The notes beneath the pieces are model-generated. The model was not told the origin of the DNA, made no database searches, and was given only the letters and a program-made list of their open reading frames with translations. From Hymenobacter telluris (GTDB lineage Bacteria; Bacteroidota; Bacteroidia; Cytophagales; Hymenobacteraceae), in the NCBI RefSeq assembly GCF_017313265.1, contig NZ_JAFLQZ010000009.1, positions 146,406-210,405 of the forward strand: a DNA stretch of 64,000 nt, given 5' to 3'. Each line of letters starts with the position of its first letter. Position 1 is the stretch's first letter. Positions 8,077-17,531 of the stretch are shown here, one piece after another. Made by a program: the position numbers and the translations under genes.

Positions 8077-11000
8077 CTATTGGGGCGAGGTGGTAGCAGT
8101 TTGGCGCTGGCGGTGCTGCTTGGCGTATTCGGAAGGGGAGAGGGTGTATATTTTCTGAAAGGCTTTGCGGAAGTACTTGGCATCTTCAATACCCACCTGA
8201 AACGCCACTTCCGATACCCGCAATTGCGTGTTAGCCAGTAGCTGAGCGGCCCGTTTCATGCGCACATCCCGGATAAACTCCACTGCGGTTTGGCCGGTGA
8301 TGCTTTTGATGCGGCGGTAGAATACCGATTGGCTCATGGCCATTTCTTTCACCAGCACCTGCACGCTAAATTCTGAGTCGTCGAGGTGGCGCTCCACGAT
8401 GCTCATGGCGGTTTCCAGGAAGGTTCGGTCGGCGTCGGCTACTACTATTTCGGTGGGTTCCAGCAGAATCTGCCGCTGGTAGAACTCGTGCAGCTTGCGC
8501 CGGTTGCGCAGCAGTGCGGCCGCCTTGGCGTGCAGCAGCGTGGGATTGAACGGCTTGCTTACGTAGTCGTCGGCACCCATGCCGAGGCCTTCCAGCTCGT
8601 GGGTTTCGGCGGTGCGGGCCGTTAGGAGCAGCACCGGAATGTGCGCCGTTTTGGGGTGCTGTCTGATTTTCTGGCACAACTCCAGTCCGTCGCTACGGGG
8701 CATCATCACATCCGAAATGATGAGGTCGGGCAGCTGAGCCAAGGTTTGTTCCCAGCCCAGCAGGCCGTCTTCGGCGGTTATCACCTCGTAGTCGGCCTCA
8801 AATAGCTGTTGCAGGTACTGGCGCACCTCGTCGTTGTCTTCTACCACCAACAAGCGTGGCGGGCCGGCGGGCACTGCCGGAGCTTCGGGCAGGGTCAGCA
8901 AATCGGCCTCCAACTGGTGCAGCGGCTGGTCGTCGGAAGTGGCAGGCAGGAGCGTATCGTCGTCGTCCTGAATGTCTTCGGGGCGCAGGTGCTGCTGGCC
9001 GAACGGCAGCCGCAGCTCGAAGGTGGTGCCCACGCCCTGGGTGCTGGCCACCGTGAGCAAGCCGCCGTGCCGCTCAGCAAACTGCTTGGCCAACGACAAC
9101 CCGATGCCCGTGCCCGTCATGCGCAAGGTGTTGGTGTGCGAAGCCTGGTAGTAGGGGTCGAAGATGTGCTCCAACTCGCTGGCTTTGATGCCAACACCGG
9201 TATCCGTAACGTTGATTTTCAAATAGTTGCCCGTGAGCCTGCCGTTGCTATACACGGCGTCCTGGCTCGGGCTGCCCACCACCGATGCCGACAGCTCCAC
9301 CCGGCCTTTGGTGCGGGTGTACTTGAAGGCGTTGGCCAGCAGGTTGGTCAAAATGATTTCCAGCTTGCTCCGGTCGAAGTACAGCAGCACGGGTTCCTCG
9401 GGTAGTTCCAGCCGGTACTCCACCTCCCGCTCTTGCGCCTTCAGCTGGAAGATGGAGTGGATTTCGGTTAGAAACCGGGTGGCATTGCCGTAGCTGGCCC
9501 GCAGCGGCACGTTGCCCGATTCCACCTTGCGGAAGTCCAGCAGCTGGTTTACTAGCTCCAGCAGCTTACGGGCCTGCTTGTGCATGAGGTGCACCTTGGC
9601 CCGCAGGTCGGCTACGGGGCCAGCGCTGCGCACAATTTCTTCCATCGGCCCCAGAATGAGGGTGAGCGGGGTGCGCAGCTCGTGGCTGACGTTGGTGAAG
9701 AAGCCCAGCTTGAGGTCGGTGAGTTCCTTTTCCTTTTCGGCCTGAAACTGCTCCAGCACCAACCGGCTCTTTAGCTGCTGCTGGGCCATTTCGAAGCGCC
9801 GGTACAGCGCCACCGCACCCAGCGCGGCCAAGGCGTACAGCAGGTAGGCCCAGCCGGTTTTGTACCAGGGTGCCCGCACGTCAAACTGCATGGTAGCCAT
9901 TTTCTTCGACCACACGCCTTCGCCGTTGCTGGCCTTGACTTGCAGGGTGTAGTGCCCGGCGGGCAGGTTACCGAAGCTGGCCGTCCGCTGGCCCTGGGCT
10001 GGGTACACCCACCCTTTATTGTACCCAAGCAACCGATACGCGTACTGGTTTTTCTGCGGGTTGGCATAGTTCAAGCCCACAAATTCCACCGAAAAATCGT
10101 TTTCAGAAGCCTTGATTACTACCGTTTGGGGAGTGGAAAGCGGCTGTTTCAAGACCACCCGGCCGTTTAGCTCCTTGCCTACGGTTACGAGCTGGTTGGC
10201 AATGCGCAACCCCGTAATCTGCACCACCGGCGGATACGGGTTGGGCTGAATGGCGTGCGGCTGGAAGTAACTGATGCCGTTGATGCCCCCAAAATAGAGC
10301 GTGCCATCCTGCGCGCGGGCGGCGGCCCCAATCTTGAAAGCGTTGCTTTGCAGGCCGTCCGTAACATCATAGCGCAGGTAGTGGCGGGTGCTGGGTGTGA
10401 ACCGGTAGAGGCCGGTACCCCCAATCCAGAGGTGGCCTTCGTCATCGGTGAGCATGCTTTCTACGTCGCTCTCCGGCAGCCACTTGCGGTAGCTTTGTAT
10501 GACTTCCTGGCCTTGGGCGTTGGTTGTGAGCTTGTGCAGGCCCCCGCCAATGGTACCAATCCAGAGGGTGCCTTGGCGGTCGAGCAGCAGGGGCCACACG
10601 TAGTTGACGCGGAGGCCATCCGGAGCACCCGGCGTGTACTGAAACTGCTTGAGTAGCTGCAACGAATTGGGGGTGATGCGCAGCTTGAGCAGACCCGCAT
10701 CGGTGGTGCTGGCCCACAATACATCCTGCCGCTTGTCGTAGAGCAGATTGGTGAAGTTGTTGGTGGGCAAGGTACTGCTGCCCGTCTGGTAGGCGGCCAG
10801 AAACTTGCCTTCCGCCGTGAAACGCAGCAAGCCGGCATTGAACGTAGCCACCCACAACGAACCATACCGGTCCTCGGCCATGCTTTCGATGCTGGTCGAA
10901 CTCAGATTAGGACCCTGCGGCAACTTATTGTAGGTGGTGACCTTGTCTTGGGTCCCTTGTATTGACAAACTTTTGAGGCCGTAGCCGCGGGTGCCAAACC

Positions 11001-12345
11001 AGAGCGTGCCGTTGCTGGTCTGAAAAATAGTTGCCACATCCACCCCGCGGGTGTTGTCTATCTTGGTCTTGTTTAGGTAGTTCCGGTACGTTTTGCGGGT
11101 AAGATCGTAGCCCGATACGCCGTTGCGGGTGGCCAGCCACAGGATGTTGCGGTCCTCCTCCTTATACAGCGCATTAACGTAGTTGTTGGACAAAGTAGCC
11201 TGCCCTTGGAGCTGCCGCCGCAACTGCCCAAATGGCTTCTGGCGCAGGTTCACCTTGTTGAGGCCGCCCGCCGAAGCGCACAGCCAAACCACTTGGTTAC
11301 GGTCTTCGAAAATCTGGTGAATCCGCTCGGAGTTGATGTTAAACGACTCACCGTCTTTGGGCAGCAACAGAGTGGGAGGGGCCGTACGCAAAGGAGGAGC
11401 CGAGCCGGTGGCGGTACCGGCTTCCCACACGTACAACCCGTAGATGGTGCCCACCCACAGACGGCCAAACGAGTCCATGAGAATAGACTGAAGCTGCGGA
11501 TACGCCAGCGGCTGGGGGTGGGCCGTTAGCTCGCGCACGGTGCGCCGGTTGGCATTGCTCACCCAAAACAGCTGGTTATCGGTGCCCACCCACAGGTCGC
11601 TGTGCGGGTCGAGGTAAAGCACCCGAATAGCCTCCGTTACGGCAGTAACTTCCAGGGCCAAGTCTGGGCTTTCCGGGCGTAAAACCCGCAGCCCGTAGTT
11701 GAACGTGCCCACCCAGATTTTACTTTCACCGTCTACTACAATGCTGCTTACCTGGTAGTTGTCGTGCGGGTGCTCGGTAGGTGCTGCCAGTTGTTGCAGG
11801 TTGGTTAGTTCACCCTGTTTGTTGAAAGTCAGCCGAAAAAGGCCTTCCCGGTAGGTGCCCACCCATAGCCGGCCCTGCTTGTCGGAGGTGATGGCCGACA
11901 CGCTGATTTGCGACATGCGCCGCATAAGCGCCCGAAAACGGGCCGGTACTCGGTCTTCATCGAAGTTCAAAAGCTGGTCGGCGGCGGCATCATACAAACT
12001 CAGGCCGGCCCGCTCGGTACCCACCCACAACCGCCCGCCGGGGGCTACGTGCAATACCTTAATCCGGTTGGCCGAAATGCCGTTGCGGCGGTTGATGGGC
12101 AACGAATACTGCTTGAGATTGTAGCCGTCGTAGCGGTCAAGCCCCCGGTTGGTACCCACCCAGATAAAGCCCGCTTTGTCCTGGGCCACGGCCATGGCAT
12201 CGGAGTGCGACAGGCCCTGGTCAACGGTCAGGTGCTCGAACCGGAACTCACTCGGCGCCACATTCTGCGCCAAACCCGACTGGGTACTTAAGCGCAAAAT
12301 GGAAAGTAGAGTGAGTAGACACTTAATAAAATGCTTGGCTTGCAC
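8077..12345 (-). CDS. Hybrid two-component system sensor/regulator (HTCS) of a polysaccharide utilisation locus
   Basis: 1422 residues. After a signal peptide come about fourteen 'LWVGT..GL' (Reg_prop) repeats over residues 30-740, which fold as two periplasmic beta-propellers. A Y_Y_Y domain (about 760-825) and one transmembrane helix (about 830-848) follow. Then come HisKA with H888 in NVSHELRTPLT, an HATPase domain (about 985-1105, with the N-box NLLANAFKYT), a receiver domain with D1212 in DLIISDVMMP, and an AraC-type helix-turn-helix (about 1320-1415). All catalytic residues are present. Such proteins sense an oligosaccharide in the periplasm and directly activate the adjacent SusC/D operon. 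It is divergent from the first SusC gene with a 400-base shared promoter region, so the large plus-strand locus is its likely target. Confidence 0.95.
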   Translation of the reverse strand: MQAKHFIKCLLTLLSILRLSTQSGLAQNVAPSEFRFEHLTVDQGLSHSDAMAVAQDKAGFIWVGTNRGLDRYDGYNLKQYSLPINRRNGISANRIKVLHVAPGGRLWVGTERAGLSLYDAAADQLLNFDEDRVPARFRALMRRMSQISVSAITSDKQGRLWVGTYREGLFRLTFNKQGELTNLQQLAAPTEHPHDNYQVSSIVVDGESKIWVGTFNYGLRVLRPESPDLALEVTAVTEAIRVLYLDPHSDLWVGTDNQLFWVSNANRRTVRELTAHPQPLAYPQLQSILMDSFGRLWVGTIYGLYVWEAGTATGSAPPLRTAPPTLLLPKDGESFNINSERIHQIFEDRNQVVWLCASAGGLNKVNLRQKPFGQLRRQLQGQATLSNNYVNALYKEEDRNILWLATRNGVSGYDLTRKTYRNYLNKTKIDNTRGVDVATIFQTSNGTLWFGTRGYGLKSLSIQGTQDKVTTYNKLPQGPNLSSTSIESMAEDRYGSLWVATFNAGLLRFTAEGKFLAAYQTGSSTLPTNNFTNLLYDKRQDVLWASTTDAGLLKLRITPNSLQLLKQFQYTPGAPDGLRVNYVWPLLLDRQGTLWIGTIGGGLHKLTTNAQGQEVIQSYRKWLPESDVESMLTDDEGHLWIGGTGLYRFTPSTRHYLRYDVTDGLQSNAFKIGAAARAQDGTLYFGGINGISYFQPHAIQPNPYPPVVQITGLRIANQLVTVGKELNGRVVLKQPLSTPQTVVIKASENDFSVEFVGLNYANPQKNQYAYRLLGYNKGWVYPAQGQRTASFGNLPAGHYTLQVKASNGEGVWSKKMATMQFDVRAPWYKTGWAYLLYALAALGAVALYRRFEMAQQQLKSRLVLEQFQAEKEKELTDLKLGFFTNVSHELRTPLTLILGPMEEIVRSAGPVADLRAKVHLMHKQARKLLELVNQLLDFRKVESGNVPLRASYGNATRFLTEIHSIFQLKAQEREVEYRLELPEEPVLLYFDRSKLEIILTNLLANAFKYTRTKGRVELSASVVGSPSQDAVYSNGRLTGNYLKINVTDTGVGIKASELEHIFDPYYQASHTNTLRMTGTGIGLSLAKQFAERHGGLLTVASTQGVGTTFELRLPFGQQHLRPEDIQDDDDTLLPATSDDQPLHQLEADLLTLPEAPAVPAGPPRLLVVEDNDEVRQYLQQLFEADYEVITAEDGLLGWEQTLAQLPDLIISDVMMPRSDGLELCQKIRQHPKTAHIPVLLLTARTAETHELEGLGMGADDYVSKPFNPTLLHAKAAALLRNRRKLHEFYQRQILLEPTEIVVADADRTFLETAMSIVERHLDDSEFSVQVLVKEMAMSQSVFYRRIKSITGQTAVEFIRDVRMKRAAQLLANTQLRVSEVAFQVGIEDAKYFRKAFQKIYTLSPSEYAKQHRQRQTATTSPQ

Positions 12346-12744
12346 GGGTGGGGGAGTTGCGTGGGAATAAAGCTAAGCGAAAAGGCAACGGGGGTGGTAG
12401 TAAAGCTGTGAAAAGTTGCCGGGGGCCTACGCACGCCCCGGCGGCCCCGAAGGTAGCGTACTGTTGAGTATACCCCAAATTCTATATAAAAGCCGCAAAT
12501 CGGAAACGCCAGACAAGTTACCCCCCTCTTTTTGGTGGATATGCCCCCGGCGCTGGGGGTACCTAAGCGCTACTTTTACCCCTACTTAACTGCTCAAAAA
12601 ACAAGCAGCCAACGGGTTTTCAAGGCCTTTATAAGATAGGCTCTATGAACGACGCCCCGGCTTGCTTGGTGGTGGTTGAAGCTGCCTAGTGTCCCTAATT
12701 TCCCACCCATGCCCGGCGCAGGCCGGCATGATAACGCACCATCT
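12346..12744. promoter_or_regulatory. Divergent promoter region between HTCS and the first susC
   Basis: A 399-base intergenic region between two outward-facing genes must carry the promoters of both and probably the HTCS binding site. It is C-rich on the plus strand near 12520-12590, and 12483-12500 holds an AT-rich TTCTATATAAAAG stretch. I could not pick out an exact TAnnTTTG element with a proper -33 partner, so the boundaries are those of the gap itself. Confidence 0.5.
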
Positions 12745-15700
12745 ATGGGAGTAAAACGTTTACTCTTTTACGGGGCTCTCACCTCGTTGCCCCTTACTGC
12801 CACCCAGCTAGCCCACGCCCAAACGCCGGCCGCCGTGCCTGCGGATTCGGCCAGCTCCGCCACCACTGCTGCCCCCGCCGACACGGCTACTACCAAGCTG
12901 TTGCGGCCGTTGGTAATTGATGAAAACCAGGAGCCGCTGCCCGGCGTCACCGTCGTCAACCGGCGCACCAGTGCTACGGTAGTTACCGACCGGGGCGGCA
13001 TTGCCAAACTCACGGCCGAGCCCGGCGACCTGCTGGAGCTGCGCGCTTTCGGTAGCGTGGTGCGCGAGTACAGCGTGGCCGCCGACCGTGACCCGGTGGT
13101 GATGCTCAGCACCAAGCACCCGGCCGTGGCCCGCCTCAAGCCAGTGCGCCTGCTCAACAGCCTGCAAACCCGCCCCGACCTGACAGCCGCCTCCACCCAA
13201 ACGATTTACTACAACGACCTGCAAAAGCTGCCGGTTACCTCGTTCCAGAGTGCGTTGCAGGGGCGCGTGGCCGGCTTGGCTACCTTCCAGGGCTCGGGCC
13301 AGCCCGGTGCCGACGGCGTGGGGGTGGCCCTGCGCGGTAGTGATTCGCCACTGGTTGTTATCGACGGGATTCCGCGCCAGCTGACGGTGTTCGACCTGGA
13401 GGAAATTGAGTCGGTGACGGTGCTGAAGGATGCGCTGAGCACGGCCATGCTGGGCGTGAAGGCCTCTAACGGGGCGCTGGTGGTAACCACCCGCCGGGGT
13501 ACGCCCACGGTGCCGCGCATTTCGTTTACGGCGCAAAGCGCGCTCCAGCAGCCGCTTAGCTTGCCGAAGGGCCTCGATGCCTACAACTACGCCCTGCTCA
13601 ACAACGAAGCCCGCCGCAACGACGGCCAGGCCCCGGCCTACACCGATGCCGACCTGCAAGCCTACCAAGACGGCTCCGACCCCATCGGGCACCCCAACGT
13701 GAACTGGCGCGACCAGGTGCTGAAAAAATCGTCGCGGCTGGACCGCTACACCTTCAGCGCCACCGGCGGCAACGACTTCTCGCAGTATTTCGTGTCGCTG
13801 GAGCACCTCAACCAGTCGGGCCTGCTCAAGGAGAGCGACATCAACAAGTACAACACCACCAACTACTTCAAGTCGTACACGCTGCGCTCCAACGTGGAGC
13901 TGCAACTCAACTCCAAGCTCTCGGGCGGGGTGGGGCTGCTCGGCCGGATTCTCAACGGCAACGAGCCCGGCTTCGGCACCGGCTCCATCCTGAGCACCAT
14001 CTTCAACACCCCCGCCAATGCCTACCCCGTGTACACCGAGGACGGGCGCTACGCCGGCAACCAGCAGTACCAGCAAAACCTGTGGGGGCTGGCCGTGGGC
14101 TCGGGCTACCAGCAGAACTACAAGCGCGACATGCTGGCCGACTTCCACCTGAAGCGGACTCTTGACGAAATAACGCCCGGCCTCTGGGTGCGGGCCATCG
14201 GCTCGTACTACGCTACGCTGTCGGAGAACCTGTTCCGCACCAAGAGCTTCGCGGTGTTTCAGCCCACCGGCAGCACCTACCAGCAGTACGGCGTAAACAG
14301 CGACCAAACCAACTCCTCGTCCATCGAGTACCAGGGCCGCACCGACTACGTGGAAGCCACCCTGGGCTACGACCGCACGTTTGGGGCGCACGGCATCAGC
14401 GCGGTGGTGCTGGGCAACCGCAACAACTCGGTGAGCAACTCCGAGCTGCCCTACACCATCACCGGGGTTTCGGGGCGGGTGGCCTATAACTTCCAGGAGA
14501 AATACGTGCTGGAAGGCTCCTTTGGCCTGAACGGCTCGAACCGCTACCCCGACGACGGCCGCACGCTCTACACCTTCCTGCCCGCCGTGGGCGCCGCCTG
14601 GAACCTGCACCGCGAAGAGTTCATGCAAAGCCAGCCGTGGTTGTCGCAGCTGAAGCTGTTCGGCTCGTACGGCCTGACCGCCAACGACAACCCCGGCTAC
14701 TTCCGCTATTTCCAAACCTACTTCGACTCGCCGAGTGCCATTATCGGTACCAGTGCCGGCAGCAACACCTCCATTACCGAGCAGCCGCTGGCCAACCCCA
14801 ACATTCGGCCGGAGCGGGCCCGCAAGCTGAACCTGGGCGTGCAGGGCGCGCTGTTCAACAGCCACCTGGGCTTCACGGTGGAGTACTACCGCGCCAATTT
14901 CTACGACCTGCTCATGCAGCGGGGGCGCAATACCACCATCCTCGGCAATACCTATCCTACCGAGAACATCGGGCGTAACCTGTTCAGCGGCTGGGATTTC
15001 CAGCTGAACTACCAGAAAACCACCGGCGACTTCAGCTACTTCCTGGCCGCCAACCTGAGCTTGCAGAACAGCGAGGTGCTGTACATGGACGAAGTAACCC
15101 GCGACTATCCGTGGATGCAGCGCACCGGGCAGCGGGTGGGGCAGAGCTTCGGCTACCTGGCCGAAGGGCTGTTCCAGAACCAGGAAGAAATCAACGGCAG
15201 CGCCACCCTGCAAGGCTACGTGCCCCAGCCCGGCGACATCAAGTACAAAGACCTGAACGGCGACGGAGTTATCAACCAGCTCGATGAGGCCCCGATTGGC
15301 AGCACCAAGCCCCGGATACCGCTGGGCGCTACGCTGGGTGCTCGCTGGAAAGGCTTCGATGCTTCGGTGCTGCTGCAAGGCCTGCTGAACCGCAACCGGT
15401 ACCTGCAAGGCGCCAGTGAGTACGCCTTCCTGAGCGGCGGCTTCGGGCAAGCCTTCGAGCAGCACCTGGACCGCTGGACGCCCGACAACCCTGGTGCCAG
15501 CTACCCGCGCTTGGGCATCGGCAACCAGGTAAATAACTACGCCACGTCCTCTTACTGGATGCGCTCCGGCAATTACGCCCGCCTCAAGAACGTGGAAATT
15601 GGGTACACGGTGCCGCTGACGCTAACCAAACGGTTCCGGGTGCAAGGACTGCGCGTGTTTGCCAGCGGTACCAACCTGCTGACGTTCAGCTCTATCGACC

Positions 15701-15777
15701 GTCTCGACCCGGAAGCTTTCAACGGCGCCTATCCGCAGCAGCGCCTCTTCAACCTGGGGTTGAACCTGCAACTCTAA
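12745..15777 (+). CDS. SusC/RagA-family TonB-dependent glycan transporter (pair 1)
   Basis: About 1010 residues from the ATG at 12745, chosen because it gives a compact signal peptide (GVKRLLFYGALTSLPL... AHAQ). Earlier starts add polar residues. A carboxypeptidase-regulatory-like domain (about 55-130) precedes the plug (LPVTSFQSALQGRVAGL, LVVIDGIPRQ, VTVLKDALSTAMLGVKASNG), followed by a 22-strand barrel ending in LFNLGLNLQL. The usual '(L)NEVVVVGYGT' segment before the plug, which carries the presumed TonB box and is present in the other three SusC proteins here, is absent. It is replaced by an Ala/Leu/Pro-rich linker. It imports glycan fragments across the outer membrane together with the SusD encoded 21 bases downstream. 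First gene of the HTCS-facing operon. Confidence 0.93.
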   Translation: MGVKRLLFYGALTSLPLTATQLAHAQTPAAVPADSASSATTAAPADTATTKLLRPLVIDENQEPLPGVTVVNRRTSATVVTDRGGIAKLTAEPGDLLELRAFGSVVREYSVAADRDPVVMLSTKHPAVARLKPVRLLNSLQTRPDLTAASTQTIYYNDLQKLPVTSFQSALQGRVAGLATFQGSGQPGADGVGVALRGSDSPLVVIDGIPRQLTVFDLEEIESVTVLKDALSTAMLGVKASNGALVVTTRRGTPTVPRISFTAQSALQQPLSLPKGLDAYNYALLNNEARRNDGQAPAYTDADLQAYQDGSDPIGHPNVNWRDQVLKKSSRLDRYTFSATGGNDFSQYFVSLEHLNQSGLLKESDINKYNTTNYFKSYTLRSNVELQLNSKLSGGVGLLGRILNGNEPGFGTGSILSTIFNTPANAYPVYTEDGRYAGNQQYQQNLWGLAVGSGYQQNYKRDMLADFHLKRTLDEITPGLWVRAIGSYYATLSENLFRTKSFAVFQPTGSTYQQYGVNSDQTNSSSIEYQGRTDYVEATLGYDRTFGAHGISAVVLGNRNNSVSNSELPYTITGVSGRVAYNFQEKYVLEGSFGLNGSNRYPDDGRTLYTFLPAVGAAWNLHREEFMQSQPWLSQLKLFGSYGLTANDNPGYFRYFQTYFDSPSAIIGTSAGSNTSITEQPLANPNIRPERARKLNLGVQGALFNSHLGFTVEYYRANFYDLLMQRGRNTTILGNTYPTENIGRNLFSGWDFQLNYQKTTGDFSYFLAANLSLQNSEVLYMDEVTRDYPWMQRTGQRVGQSFGYLAEGLFQNQEEINGSATLQGYVPQPGDIKYKDLNGDGVINQLDEAPIGSTKPRIPLGATLGARWKGFDASVLLQGLLNRNRYLQGASEYAFLSGGFGQAFEQHLDRWTPDNPGASYPRLGIGNQVNNYATSSYWMRSGNYARLKNVEIGYTVPLTLTKRFRVQGLRVFASGTNLLTFSSIDRLDPEAFNGAYPQQRLFNLGLNLQL

Positions 15778-15798
15778 GCCCGCCCTTCTTTCTGAATC

Positions 15799-17481
15799 AT
15801 GAAGCATAACCTACGCATCAGTGCGCTGGCCCTGGGGCTGGCTTGGGCGACTTCCGCCTGCGAGCGGGTGGAAACCGAGCCCCGCGACTATATCCGGGAA
15901 GATTTGGTGTGGGACGAGAAAGACCGCAACGCCACGCTGGCTATATTCTTCCTCAACGACGTGTACAACTACCTGCCCGGCGGTTTCAACCGCATTGGCA
16001 GTGGCAGCGGCGACTTCCTGGATGCCGGCGCCGGCGACGCGGTGCCTTCGCGCATCAACCGGCCGGTGGAGTTCTACACCAACGGCAGCGTCAGCTCCAT
16101 CAACAACCCCGACCCGTACTGGGCCAACAGCTACGCCGGCGTGCGGCGGGCCAACATCTTCCTGGCCAACGTGGACAAGGTGCCCACCACGGCCATCAAC
16201 CTGCAATACTGGAAAGCCGAAGTGCGCTTTATTCGGGCCATGCTGTGGTTTGAGCTGCTGAAGCGCTACGGCGGCGTGCCCCTGATTGGGGACCGGATTC
16301 TGACCGTGGACGACGACCTGGAGCTGCCGCGCAACACCTACGCCGAAGTGCTCGACTACATCGTGAGTGAGTGCGACGCCATCAAGGGTTTGCTGCGGGT
16401 GGAGCCCATTGCCGACAGCGACTGGGGTCGGATTCCGCGCGGGGCGGCTATGGCTTTAAAAGCCAGGGCGTTGCTATACGCCGCTAGTCCGCTTTACAAC
16501 GGCGGCGCCATCAATAGCTCGCCGATTAATGGGCTGCCCACCGCCGACGCCAGCCGCTGGCAGAGCGTGGTGGCCGCCTGTGAGGAACTGCGCGCCCTCA
16601 ACTACTACGCCCTCCAGACCCCGTTCAACAACGTTTTCACCGTCAAGAAGAACACCGAAATCATTCTAGCCAAGCAGTCAAGCAACAGCACCAACATTGA
16701 AAGCTTGAACGCGCCCGTCGGCTACGGGGCGCCCACGGCCAGCCAAGGCCTCACCAGCCCCACCCAAAACCTAGTGGATGCCTTCCCGACCCTTACCGGC
16801 CGGTCCATCACCGAAACCGGCACCGACTACAACGCCGCCACGCCCTATGCCAACCGTGACCCGCGCCTGGCCCTGACGGTGTTTGCGAATGGCTCGCGCT
16901 GGCTGAACCGCAGCGTGGAAACCTTCGACGGAGGCCGCGACCGGCCCGGCGGCACGCCCGTGCAAACCCGCACCGGCTACTACCTGCGCAAGTTCATGGC
17001 CGACTTCAGCAACAACACCACCTACACCAACCAGAGCCACAACTTCCCGATTTTCCGCTACGCCGAAGTCCTGCTCACCTACGCCGAAGCCCTCAACGAA
17101 GTGGGGGGGCGCACCGAAAACGCGGTAACCCAGCTGATTGAGCTGCGCCGCCGGGCAGGCATTACGGCGGGCACCAACAGCCGCTACGGCATCAAGGCAG
17201 GTATCACGCAGGCCGAAATGCGGGAGCTGATTCGGAACGAGCGGCGCATTGAGCTGGCGTTTGAGGAGCACCGCTTCTGGGACGTGCGCCGCTGGAAGAT
17301 TGGCGAAACCGCCCTGAGCGGGCCGCTCTACGGCGTGCAAATCACCCGCAACGGCACCGCCCTGACCTACAACCGCCAGCAGGTGACCACCATGACGTTC
17401 AAGCCCAACTTGTACTACATGCCCATCCCGTACGACGAAACCACCAAAAACCGCAACCTCACCCAAAACCCCGGCTGGTAG
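15799..17481 (+). CDS. SusD/RagB-family glycan-binding lipoprotein (pair 1)
   Basis: 560 residues. The lipoprotein signal has the lipobox ATSAC near residue 20, so it is surface-anchored. SusD features follow in order: YWKAEVRFIRAMLWFELLKRYGGVPL near residue 137, the GAAMALKARALLYAASPLYNGG TPR helix near 215, RYAEVLLTYAEALNE near 415, ELIRNERRIELAFEEHRFWDVRRW near 475, and an NLTQNPGW ending. It follows its SusC after 21 bases. It should bind oligosaccharide at the surface and act as the lid of the SusC channel. A small hairpin begins at its stop codon. Confidence 0.95.
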   Translation: MKHNLRISALALGLAWATSACERVETEPRDYIREDLVWDEKDRNATLAIFFLNDVYNYLPGGFNRIGSGSGDFLDAGAGDAVPSRINRPVEFYTNGSVSSINNPDPYWANSYAGVRRANIFLANVDKVPTTAINLQYWKAEVRFIRAMLWFELLKRYGGVPLIGDRILTVDDDLELPRNTYAEVLDYIVSECDAIKGLLRVEPIADSDWGRIPRGAAMALKARALLYAASPLYNGGAINSSPINGLPTADASRWQSVVAACEELRALNYYALQTPFNNVFTVKKNTEIILAKQSSNSTNIESLNAPVGYGAPTASQGLTSPTQNLVDAFPTLTGRSITETGTDYNAATPYANRDPRLALTVFANGSRWLNRSVETFDGGRDRPGGTPVQTRTGYYLRKFMADFSNNTTYTNQSHNFPIFRYAEVLLTYAEALNEVGGRTENAVTQLIELRRRAGITAGTNSRYGIKAGITQAEMRELIRNERRIELAFEEHRFWDVRRWKIGETALSGPLYGVQITRNGTALTYNRQQVTTMTFKPNLYYMPIPYDETTKNRNLTQNPGW

Positions 17482-17498
17482 GAGAGGCCAGCCTCTCC
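17481..17498 (+). promoter_or_regulatory. Short GC hairpin at the susD (pair 1) stop codon
   Basis: GGAGAGG at 17481-17487 pairs exactly with CCTCTCC at 17492-17498 around a four-base loop. It starts on the last base of the TAG stop. CTTTTTATTGG occurs 14 bases later. It may stabilise or attenuate the transcript between the first and second SusC/D pairs. Confidence 0.45.
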
Positions 17499-17531
17499 AC
17501 CTATTTCCCACCGCTTTTTATTGGAATTTAT

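Noticed and set aside
12543..12560. GC-rich possible hairpin in the HTCS/susC promoter region
   Set aside because: Only about five pairs between C and G runs, so chance cannot be excluded.
12808..15465. 885-codon open frame on the minus strand inside the first SusC gene
   Set aside because: Val/Ala/Gly/His-rich composition typical of an antisense shadow of a GC-rich gene; the plus strand has full SusC domains.
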